The position numbers were made by a program, and so were the translations under genes. The notes beneath the pieces are model-generated. The model did no database searches and was not told the origin of the DNA. It saw nothing but the letters and a program-made list of their open reading frames with translations. A stretch of DNA of 62,000 nt from Phoronis australis (taxonomy: Eukaryota > Phoronida > Phoronidae): contig NMRA01000030.1 in NCBI GenBank assembly GCA_002633005.1, forward strand, positions 1,510,453 through 1,572,452. The letters are read 5' to 3'. The stretch's first letter is position 1. Every line of letters begins with the position of its first letter. Shown here piece by piece: positions 37,201 to 49,200 of this stretch.

Positions 37201-40200
37201 CGTGAGTCTTTCATCTATTGCCCAATGACACAAACTTAATTTATTCGGATGTTTGATAGATTCAAACAGACTCCGTAGATGCAGTAACTGTTTCGCATTC
37301 TACTAATGTGTTCGCCTGTTATTATATTAGAAAGTTTTTTTGAGTTCATTGATGGTATGCATTGTTTCTGTAAGTCACTGTCGTCAGAAAATCATTTGTA
37401 AAACTTATTAAAAGCGATTTTCTTTCATTATGTGCTTGTTCATTAGAAGATACTTGTTAATAGTCTACGGTTTATTAAGGCACAATCTCGAAGTATATTG
37501 CTTTAATTGTTTTATCAGAGACAGTTTTTCTCTTTCGCTGTTTTGTTCGCAACGAATGATTGTGGGCAGAGATATGTTGTGTGACATGTACCCGCGTCCT
37601 TATTAGCTTCAAGCACTAGCTTTATTGAAGTGTCGGAACTACCCCAAACTTCAAGTACGAGTGTTTACCTGTGTGTATTGTTGTCACTTTGTTGGCCAAG
37701 TGTGTTGCTCATACCTGTTATTGAACAGATTCTCGCAGACGCACATGTACAGTAGATGGAAGTAATCATCTGGTTGTATTCGATAGTAACACAACCTATA
37801 TATCCCAACCATTTTGTGGATTGTGGGTTGATAAGGAATTCATGGTTCCGACGGCTAGAGCATGAAACTGCCTGTGAGAAATTAAGAACCCGTTACTCAG
37901 GAACAGTGATAACAACAAATACACCTGATGTCGTGGAGGAAAGACGCTGATCCTAGATGCATACAGGTGCAAAAGAAGGAAATATGTAGAAAGCATATTA
38001 TTGGCTAGTCATTGCTCACAAACAGGTAAGATGTTGAAATGTACTTAGAACATAGACAACAAATTCACAACTCCAACGTTTCAATACGACTGATTCCCAG
38101 AGGAGGCGCCAGTCTCTTTCAAAGGGCAGCTCAGTTTCCGGTTAGTGAGCAAACGACATACTTCCGAAAACAAAACAGGCCATGATACCAGGCGCCGCTT
38201 GTAAACGATGACGTCGCCGCCTACAACCTGATATACTACAATAATGTTGGTAGTGGCTCGTGCGCAAAGCCTCAGATTTTGTGCATTGAGAATATATAGA
38301 ATTGACTTTTCATGTACTCTGTTCTGTTGCCTGTGTTGAAATGGAGAAATAAAAAGTGGTACGAAGAATCAAGAGCACTAGACCTACGTGTGCTTAGGTC
38401 AGAAGACCTATATACATGTACAGGTTAAACACCTATATACATGTAGAAGACCTATTTTAGTGTTGAAGCAAACGATAACAACACTGAAAACAAGAAAGTG
38501 GTACGTCTATCCAGACGACAGCCATTAACTGGAACATGGGAACCGAATTAGACAGGTAGGCAAAGCTTCCTGTCATACATTACACAAGGCAAACCGGGGT
38601 GAACCTCACAAAACGGAACAAGAAAGCTAAATGATGAAGACAGAATGTAAATGACATCGACTAAAACCGAGAGGAAGTCGACTAAGTTCGATGGAACGCC
38701 CCGCCGAGGAAAAGGTTGTTGCTGCTACTCGTACTACTAGCTACAATGATAACCAAGTTAGTAATAATTTTAAATTCTGATTCAAAGTGCTTCATGTAAT
38801 CATCGGACCGCACCAGGGCAACTTCGCCCGAATGGTGTTTGGCAATGCGTAGATGACAGGATGGTGCAGACGATTAGAGGATGCTTTATGTTTAATTCAT
38901 GGACATTGACTGCACGTGGTGGCTACACCATATTGTAACAAAAGAGTCTAGAAGTACATGCTTATGAGTAGCTAAGCTACATAGCAGAGAGAGGGTTCCC
39001 AAAATTCCAAAAAATGGAGCGGTGTGAATGCCTTAAAATCGACCAAAACAAAACAACAGGAGATGGGTTTGTCGTCTGCTATTTTGGCATGCTTGATAGC
39101 ATAGTACGGTAAAGGGCAGACATTTCCAAATTTCTAATTGAAAGTGATCCTCAAATATTTTATTCATCTAGTGTCCACTTTGATTGTGGATTGGTGGATT
39201 GACATGCATGCGTGTTCGCGTGTGTGCGTTTCCGTTTTTTTTAATTCAGTACACGTCGACGGTAAGTTCACGGTTGGCAGTCCTCCGTCGTTCCTCAAAA
39301 ACCACACATTCAACTACCGTGTTTCCTTGCACTGCGAAATCCCAAACAAGCATCTTTACATTCATTGATTAGGGAAAAGTAGCTTTAGACCTAATAAAAA
39401 CTTTGGTCACTGGTTAAAGGCGAAGACAACCTTTTTCATGTCACTTTTAGCAAAAAAATAAGGTTCGTTGATTATCCCTGACACATTTTTCACTTAATTA
39501 CAGCTTTTCGTAATTTGATTAATTTCTCGTCCTCTACTCCGGACGTTTCGGGAGGCAAGAGTTTCGCGCCAATTTCTTTTCATTATAGTCTGACTGTGAG
39601 AGCTATCGAGTCAGTCATTGTTCTACCACGGTTGTGATAAGTTCGGTCGTCGTTTGCTTTTGTTTACAAGTCAGTCAACATGCCACGCTGTTGCTGCGTG
39701 CCAGGAAGTACTCATTATCGTCTCACACGCGCTTTGGGTGCCTTTCCGAAGGATGACACACTTCGCCGTACTTGGCTAGCTCCTTCATGTGAAGAACGCA
39801 GCGCTACCCGTCCACGCAACGTACGAAGCAGTGGAGGGTTACCCAGTGTGTGGCAAGCATTTTCTGCCGCCAGATTACGACAGAGATATGTACGCTGAAT
39901 TGATGAAGGTCCCTGCGAAACAACGCTTGAAGAAGGGTACCATACCGTCGCTGTTGATTCCCGCCAGTGCCCCGTCGCCAACCCCGAGAAGTGCGTTTTT
40001 GAAGCGAGAAGCCTCGCGAGCTGTAGCCACTACATATAGTGACTGGAGGCACTTCATCAACTGTCACCCGAGCCTCCGAACATACCCCATTGCGTGCAAT
40101 TCCGGGAACTAGCAGTGATTCGCCCTGAGCTGTTGTCTCTAGCCCAGAGCCTGTAAGCAGCCCTGCAGCGATGTTGAGTAGTGGGAGTGAATACAGGCCC

Positions 40201-43200
40201 AGTTCGACACCCGGTGAAGAGGACAGTTCGTCATCCAATGAACAGATCGGTGAGCCTAAGTTTGATAAGTTTATTGTGGACTTGTATTGGAGCTATTTAG
40301 AAGGTGCCAGGTGTGTGACGAGGGAGTCACACGGCGGGATGTAAGCAGTTTTGGTGCTCAGATCACCCTCCACTGGGAGTGTGTCGCGGGACACTCGGGC
40401 AAGTGGGACAGTTCTTCCTCTGTACGTGAGTACACCCCAGTACGCAGCAACAACGTGGCATGTTGACTGACTCGTAAGCAAAAGCAAACGACGACCGAAA
40501 TTATCACAACCGAGGTACAACAATGACTGACTCGACTGCTCTCACAGTCAGACTATATGAAAAGAAATTGGCGCGAAATTCTTGCCTCCCAAAACGTCAC
40601 TTCCGGAGTAGACGACGAGTAATTAATTAAATTACGAAAAGCAGTAAATAAGCGAAAAAATATGTCTGAGATAATCAACGAAACTTATTTTTGCTAAAAT
40701 GACATGAAAAAATGTTGCCTTCGCCTTTAAAGTCTTCTCTTGTCAATCAGTGTCAATGCTGCACAGCCTCGCAGATTTCATACGAGCAACAAACTCCATT
40801 GAAAATTTTTCCAAGGTTACAGGTCACTATTCCGAGGGTTCACTACTCTGAAGGTTCACTACTGTGAAGGTTCATTACTCCGAACGTTCGCTACCTTCGA
40901 AAGTTCCTTACTTCGAATGTTCACAATTTCGAAACCAGAATACCGACATTTCATCACTCTGATTGTCAGCTAATGAGTCCGGAATGACATGAATGAAGCT
41001 TTACATTAGTGTCCATTTAGTAACTATTTAAAAGGTGTGCGAGAGTTGAATACTTATTAAAACATTGTTTATAAATTACTGACAATCGTGATTCTTGAAT
41101 CTAAGTAACGACTCATTCTGAAGCAGGGACAAAATCTAGGGCGCAGGTCAGGGCTGCGGCGACCAACGGTGGTTTTAAATTTTATAAGACTGAATGAGAC
41201 TCTGTGAAGACTTTGTGAAGACTGGCAGGGACAAGGTAGCCTACTAACTAGATTTAGTTTCGGTAAGGCAATGCACGTGGTTCTGGTGGGTAGGAGGTTG
41301 AGGCGCAGCGGCCCTAAACCTTTCAGTCACGCTGTGAAATGATGCGACCTTGACGTGGATTTATAAATGCATCGTGGTTGATAATTCATCAATATTCCTT
41401 CTTTATTCTCTTTCAGAAATGCAAGTACGTACACCTGTACTCATTTTTGCGTATTCTTAAGGCATGTCGGCAATTTCGCATGAGCACAAAATCAAAATAA
41501 AGTGTTTTTAGTACTCGGGCGTTGTTTTCGGTATAGCTGCAAAGCTGAGTGCATCTAATAACCGAAGTGTAGTTTATTTTTGCATGCAAAAGTATAAAAC
41601 TTACGCCTGGGTCCAACATTTTAGATGTTATTGGAGTGAGTGAGCCTTCGGAGTAGTGAACCTTCGAAGAAGTGAACCTTTGAAATAATGAACCTCCGTA
41701 GTTAGCCTTCGGAGTAGTGAATCGTCAGAATAATGGGTTGTTCCCATCTCCTGCGATGTGAGCAACTTACGTAAAAGGCAAACGAAAAATCAGATATTAT
41801 TAAACAATTACGCCAATTCATTCCTCGACTAAATATTTCCGTCCGAGTATGTAATGAGGTGTACTCACTAATTTAAGAGCACGCCTAATTTGAAAGTTTG
41901 GCGAGAAGTAACGCGAGAACGTTCTCTTTTTATCGTGGGCCATTCCATTAAAAGTGTCGTGCGTAATTATGCTCATAATCACGACCAAGATTTCGCTCGT
42001 GTTTAACAACCAAAATTGCTCGCCCATAATCACGGTCGTGATCACGGCCGAGACTTCGCTCGTGTTTTAAGACTGAAATCGTCCGTCCACATTTATGCTC
42101 GTGATTACGACAAAGATTTCTCCCGTCTCTTACTAGCGCAATCGTTCACCCGTAATTACGAGCCTTATTACGACAGAGACTTTGTTCGTGTTAAACTACC
42201 GAAATCGCTATATCCAATAAGAAATTGGTTTGTAGGTCACGTGGGTTCTAAAGAAGTTTTACGATCGAATTTTTCGCTCGTAATTTTAGCAAGTATAGTC
42301 ATTATATTTAAGTACGAGTCCACGAGCCCACCAGCAGCCATTAAATTAATACGCAGCTGATATTGTTTTTGACATGCAAACGGTTTCTTATTCAAATGTT
42401 TTGAATAAAGAGTGAGTGATTTACCACAATTCTACTACATAACCCCCTAAAACCGATTTGAACCAATGTTTTTGCAATGTCATATGTCATCTGCAGGCAT
42501 TGCCTAAATAATTGAAAAAGCATGGTTATTTTAAGAAATAACATAAAAGCATTGTCAGACAACCTGCTTGATATACATTTAGGCACATCAATATGTACAA
42601 AAACTGAACACTTTCAAGTGCCTAGGATTGTTAGGGCAGCAAGTAAAAACATTTCAATAAGTCCTTATATGTTCAACCTTTTGCACTTATGTACTTTGCA
42701 CCTGAGATTTTACTTTCTGAAAACTTCGTAACATTTGAAAAATACCAGCGTAAATTTAAGAACGTAGAATTACGAGCCAAAAATACGAGCGTAAAATTAC
42801 GAACCTAAAACTACGAGCGAAAAATATGAGTGTAAAATAACGAGCGCACAACTGTTTCAGAGCTCACGTAACCAACAAACCAATTTCTCATTGGATATAA
42901 CGATCTCGGTCGTAATTACGCGACAACTTCACCCGTATGGGCCACATTACATCCGAATTTGAGCTGCATTCTTTGCGAGTAATCGTTACGGCATCCTGAT
43001 TTATGGTATTACAGATTTCGTCCTATCTCAGGAACGTAGAGCTGAGCGCCCCCTAATTAAGCTGCGTCAATGTCGTTATCGAGAACTCTACAGTGTCGAC
43101 GTTTACAAAATATCAAAGGTCCACGGTTCTAGAGATTCGAACCACCCCTCGCGCAATGCTGGCTACGGGCCTGATTACAGCAACGAAAAATCCACAGATC

Positions 43201-46200
43201 TCTGCCAGTCAGCCTATCAGAGAGTTGAAGGAATCTTTTTGCGACGACAATAGCTCTCCAACATGTTGAAATCACCAAAGAAACACGCCCCACTACAGCA
43301 CTGTGTGTAGCGTGTAAGCAAGGGTACTTTATACGCTTTTAGCACAGGAAGTAAACAGCAGTTTACTTTTGAGCCGTGTTTCAGAGCTGTTCAAATATTG
43401 AATGTTCAAAGCACAGGTCTTTGAATCTATCTATTCCATATGTCCACCGTGGCACTTCTAACACTCACTGCAACACAACATATAGTTCCTGCATGGTTGA
43501 GTCAACGGCAAGGTCTTGCGCCTGTGGTTCAAAGAATGCGCCAGGTGAATAAGTGATATTGATTTTATGTTTGAATATACAGTAAGAGGAATACGCCTGG
43601 AAATCGTTGCTGGATACTTCCATTATACAGGTGTTAGTCGAATTCGGAAAAGAAAATTGAGATGACGGGACACCTTTATTTTACAACGGCAACAGCTATT
43701 TAAATATAGTTTTAATACTCCCCAGGGATTTCATATAAAGCGTTCTTCACCAGAAAACATCTTATGGCGCTTGATTTGAAAGAAGAAAACGCGCCAATAA
43801 GCACGTTTTCCGGAACATATTTTCTACCGGTATGAACTCTTACAGTAACAACCAATCGATCAAAATATTGCTTAGTTCAGCTGTGAATGAGAAAAGCATA
43901 GTTTTTTAGCTGTGACCTACTTTCGATGCAAAATGTGGCTGTCGCTTGCTTTCAACCCATGTCGCCAGCTGACTGAGGAACCGGGTGCGATTTCAGGTGG
44001 CTGTCAGACAAATCAAAATTACCAAAACAGCAGCTGGTATGGGGTACTATGACCACATTTTTGGAATCTAGACAGAATGAGCATTCTGTATCTGTAGTCT
44101 GATTTTTTCTAGCAGTTGCAGGGAACAGGAAAAATTTGGGAAGAAAATTGTCAAATTTGATCTTTTTTGGCCCTTTTTTGCGTGCCGGTATTTTTCCGTA
44201 TGTGAATTAGGCGATTGAAAGTTTGTGGCATGGTTAAGTTTCAGTTAACATGAGTACTGCTTTTGAGTTGGGAACGCCAAAAAGCTTTTGTTTTAATTTT
44301 CCCACACTAGATAGGACGTGGGATAAGGACTCGTCTCTACTTGGGTGTGTGTCGGCAGCCAAAACCCTGTAATAACTGCAGTGTGCCTCCTTACATTTTC
44401 AAATCTCATATAAACGAAGAGACGCATTATTTGTGAAAATGATGCCTGGACGTTACAAATTACTTCCCTGTGCGTTACTATTTTCCAAAAAGTAAAAGTT
44501 TGTCCGTGACCTACTGTAGTATATACTAGCGGGCTATTGGCCAATTTTATAATACAACGGTTGCGGCATACTTTGAAAAGACTGCGGCAGCACTTTCTAC
44601 ATGTATGCATATCTTTTTGTGCACTATGCTTTAGGTATTAGCTTGAACTTTCCAAAGGGTTAACTCCCAGCTTTAACAAAAGGTGGCGTCAAACACTCGT
44701 CTAGCAAGAAAAGGAGAATATGTTTATTGCAAACTGTTATTCGGCGTCCAATGAGTAGATCAACTACGACAAAGAACCTCTCTTGTAATTACACATGTAC
44801 ACCTGCGCAATCAAACAAAAGCTACAGGTACTAGAATATTCCTGCAAATCTGTTAACCTAAACATTTTGAAAATGCGTTCGTATTTTCGTCTACTGTAAA
44901 GCACCTTTCCCACTATTTCCTCCAAGTGGTCAAAAATAAGATGTACTGGTTCTTTTTAAAGAAACATTTTTCATGGTAAACATAATTTGTTTCAGTCGGA
45001 AGGTATTAGTCGATCAATACTCGGTAATTCGCCCTCTTTTTCAAGTCAAAAAGCCGTTTATCACGATGGGTTAATCTAATTCATTCCGTCTTAGCGCCTG
45101 TAATGTACATCTGCCATCAATTGACGCTAGAACATGAACGCGCACATCTCCATACAGTAATAAAGGCTGTCTTTTGATTTAACGCTCTTACTGTTATCAA
45201 TCCCATCGCTCCTTACGTAGGTTAGAGAAACATGTGCAGCTGTAAGCAGTGGGCTTAGTAAGCCATAGATAGTTCGCTGTTTTTTGAGATCATGGGATTG
45301 TTTCTCGAAGAGTCTTTTGACTTTTGACTAAACGTCAGTGTACGCATGGCTTAGCCTGTTTCATGATCTGGCCAGCATGAACTGATTAAGCACTATGTTA
45401 TCAGTATCAATCCCTTCCTAGCTCAGAAACCTTTCATCGTCTGAAAGCAATTTTACAGCGGGAAGAGGCCCAAAAATTGCTTGGCCCCCTTTTTAAGTGT
45501 GTTGATGCACCAAAGCCTGTGCAACTTTGTAATCAAATGTACCGCTCATTAAATATACCTCAGACAATAATAAGGTTAACAACCATTAAAATGTATAGCC
45601 AGACCTCTGTGTCTCGTAACTAAACGGAAAGTTGCATAGAAATCCAATAATAGATAACGTGATTATTGGATTTTGGCCACTCACCATGAGAGAATGGCTG
45701 GAGGGCAAACCATGAAGATATTTTGATTTGCATGTAATTGCATGCTAGCTTAGGTTGAACGAGTTACTTACCAGTGGCCATCTCAGGGGCAGTTTTGCCA
45801 TCATAGTTCTTCATAAGATAGGTCAAGACTTCAGCTCTGTTGAAACAAATAAACATTTACAAGTGTTGTTTTAGGATTGCTCGGCAAAGAACATAACATG
45901 GATGAACATATAGCATGTCGAACAGCTGATTTATGTAAATTAATCAGAATACTTGCAGTGGACTACTTTCTAGTTTTAGGTAGTAAAAGTCATATTTTTG
46001 TCCGGTTATCACATTTCAAAAAACATTTCTGAGTGGTAATTATAGCTTTTTATTGAACCAAGATTTAATTTTCTAGCCACTATAATGTTGAGAAGCATGT
46101 AATGTATCTTGAACTGTAATTCTGTAATCGAAGTTTTCACCCTGGCTGTCAAAGACCAATCACGAATAGCGGTCATTTGTTTCATTTTTTCAAATGCCAA

Positions 46201-49200
46201 GTGCCTGTGTCAGGAACGATCGTATCTGATTATTGTGTTGCTAACTGGGTTTTATTTCTAGAAAATGATATTCGTTTTTGTCTTGTCTGTTCCGTACTGT
46301 AGTGATGGGCTGACTGAGACTAGGTCACTCCGCATGTGCCCAGCAACCATGTTATCATCAATCGTGGTACAACGCAATACAGTCTTTTTCCATCAAATGC
46401 ACTTACACTGTACATGTTGGAGTGACTTCCATAAAGTTCTACGAAGGCTCGAAGCACCATTTTTTAAAATGGGCTGAGTACAACGTGGCCCCTGAAGGGA
46501 TCGCTTGCTCCACAGTGTACTACCAAGCTGCCGTGCCTGACGCACGAACCTAAGTACCATTTCTAATTAAGCGATATTAGGGTCTTTCGGAAACACAAAA
46601 AAATGAAGTATTGTCTGCCCGGTTGTTATACTGCATCCTCCAAACACACACGTTTTATAATGCCAGTCTCCGGCACTACTCAACTGTTTTCGAAACCACT
46701 CCAGCTCACGGCTGGTGTAAAACAACGCAATGGCGGACACCGGAGTTCTACTGCTGACGTCATACAAAATTATATATTTTTTCATTCTTGCGTTCATTTC
46801 TTGATTAAAAGTGGACAAATTGTAGAATGAAAACTTAAAATGTCACACCAAAATCGTTGCTAGTCGAATTCAATTACTTATGATCATGGTGTGAAGGGTT
46901 TAAAAATGTCGCGCAGTTTCAAAGTCACAGTGAATGGGCGCACAACAGTCTCAGATACGCCGCTATTTTGGCTTAAGGTAAGATTGGTCAAAGATCTTCA
47001 CTAAGCCTATTGGGCAAACAACCGTTTTCAACATTGAATTCTTAGTGGGGACTCTTTCAGAATTCCCCGATACTCACCAGTAATCCTTTACAAGTTAGCA
47101 GAACAACGTAACAGACCAAGAATATTCAAGCCTGGAAAAATGTCAAATCGAATGGCTTTTCACGGTGTGCTATTGTATGTGCTTAGCAAGTCCATAAATC
47201 ACTGATCATCCAAATAAGAAACAAGTTGAAACCAAGTTTGTGGCCGCAAGTGGTCTAAAGCAAAAGTTTGCAAGATTTATGCATAATCTTATTTTAGCTC
47301 AGCCAAGCTCGGTCAAATTTAGCTGAGCATATCATACGTTTTAATACATGTATGCATGCTCAATAAGCCCTGTACTTGATGAAGCCTGGATGTTTTAATT
47401 ACGGTATCTATTGAGTCGATAAATATCCCAGATGAGTTAAGATAAAACTCAACTCCCCGTGGTCAATGGAAGACGCTATTTAACAACTGTGATCTTGTAC
47501 ATTGCAACTCGTAATAAGACAATCCCACATGGCCGTCCCTGCCTCTCTTTCTTACATGTATGTTACCCCCAAGGACTTTAGAAAAAAATTTCAGCCGACG
47601 TACCATATGGTGCTATATATTGCCGTAAAAGAATTAAATCACTGTAAAATAGCAATATATGAATATTCTGATGCCACGAAGCCCATTTCCAGGGTGTTTG
47701 ATTTGTGAGGAAAGACTATTGTTGTTTCTTCAATGAGCCACTTCTGTTTAAGTGCCCATTATTTAAGTGGAAATTTCATGAAATGGATATTAACCAAGAC
47801 TAACACAAATCAAGTAAGTCGACGCTTCATTATTAACTGATGCTCAGTCAATCCGACCCAATACATCTATTCAGAAAGAGTAGTTCCTTAAGGTACTTTT
47901 TGAAATTTAAAATGTTGACAAACTTATTTGGCATTGCACTAAGCACATTATGATTATATAAGGTGATTCAAAATGTGAAGAAAATGTTCTTAAGTACAAA
48001 GGCCTGAAATCTATTTGCTGGGAGCTACAGATGTACCTTCGTCTGTCCAGAAGTCCCTGAATCTGACTCTTTAAACTCTACCTTAATGTCACTTCTAGGG
48101 CTACCACGGACGGAGATCTAAGAACTTATCACATCAAAGTGAGATCAATTGAATGAGCTTGCTCTTCATTTTTACATCTGGGCGTGAGCTGTCAGCTCAG
48201 CTTTCGTTCATTTGAGGCAGAGAGACGAGTTCGTAGCTTTCCGTATGTGGTGACCCCAACAGCCTTCCCATGCTAATATTCTGACTAATCACGTGTTAAA
48301 AGCAGGCAATCATGCTTAATATGCTTATAGTGTTCCTCCCTTAAAAGCTTAGGGGGGTTTGCTAAGCTGAAATATGCCATGGAAACTAGGTATTTTGCCA
48401 GTCAAAATCAGCAACTTCAGATTTGAGGGCAAGTCCATGTTAGAAGCCCATGAGCCTTGGAATGACTCATTGTTGAAACTTGGATGTGTTTCTAAGCTGA
48501 ATTGGGTATCGTTAACATGGAGTATGGGTATTTTCACAATCAAATCACCAGTATTTTAGGCTTGATGACAGTCATGTTGGAAGACAGGCAGCCACGTTCA
48601 GATCGTTTTAGTGAGAGTTAAGGGAGTTGCCAAGGTCGAACGTACACTGTTGCAATGGAATTACAACAGTGTGATAACCTGCACACGCTACGTACAAACA
48701 GCATTTTAAACAATTTAAACGGCCTAGACTGTCACTGTTTTATCAAAATATGCCATAACCATAAGGAAACTTTTGAAAATTCAAAAAGTGATGGTCAAGG
48801 CAACTCACATAAACATGAAAATGGCCTTTTAACAACATAAAATCTGCGTACACCTAATGCGACAGATGATGATTTGCGTAGATTAATAACTAAAATCAAA
48901 GAAATATGGGTGCCATGCCAAAACCAGTGGCACTAGTTTGAAAATAAAAAATTCGTTGTCATCGTACTTGTAGAAATAGACCTGTCAGCTGCTTCGCCGC
49001 CAAGATAAAAACTAAGTAAAACGCACACAACAAAACGAAATAAATAATTTAAAGCAGTTACTTTGGTTGGCTTTACCAAAGGTGTGACATAAATACCGAT
49101 ATATGTAGCATAATTTTATAAACCCAATACAGACAGCGGATGTGCACATTCATCACAAAGTATTCAAGGCAAGGAATTAATTCACATGATTCTCTTTAGA

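Larger units (their letters stand above)
39418..40726. mobile_element. 1309-bp TTAA-flanked transposon with THAP-gene inverted repeats (Kolobok-like)
   Basis: TTAA at 39414-39417 and 40727-40730 flanks termini AGGCGAAGACAAC and GTTGCCTTCGCCT. The inverted repeats are about 300 bp each (39418-39718 and about 40423-40726) and pair throughout (for example AATTGATTAA-type, GGCGCGAAATT and CAGTCAGACTATA stretches). Each repeat ends inside the first codons of a THAP-domain gene, reading inward. TTAA duplication plus THAP domain is the known signature of Kolobok DNA transposons. piggyBac also uses TTAA but lacks THAP. The element lacks a catalytic transposase domain, so it is non-autonomous. It lies in channel intron 2. 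Confidence 0.82.

Noticed and set aside
39804-40238. 144-residue minus-strand ORF, the longest ORF in the window
   Set aside because: It is the antisense shadow of the THAP reading frame within the Kolobok-like element and contains no domain.
43110-43165. tRNA/SINE-like B box (GGTTCGAATC, minus strand)
   Set aside because: No A box at the right distance upstream and the would-be acceptor stem does not pair.
46603-46830. Plus-strand ORF starting K-Y-C-L-P-G-C-Y, also THAP-like
   Set aside because: No F-P-K-D motif or C-x2-H half follows; the minus strand of the same DNA fits THAP better.
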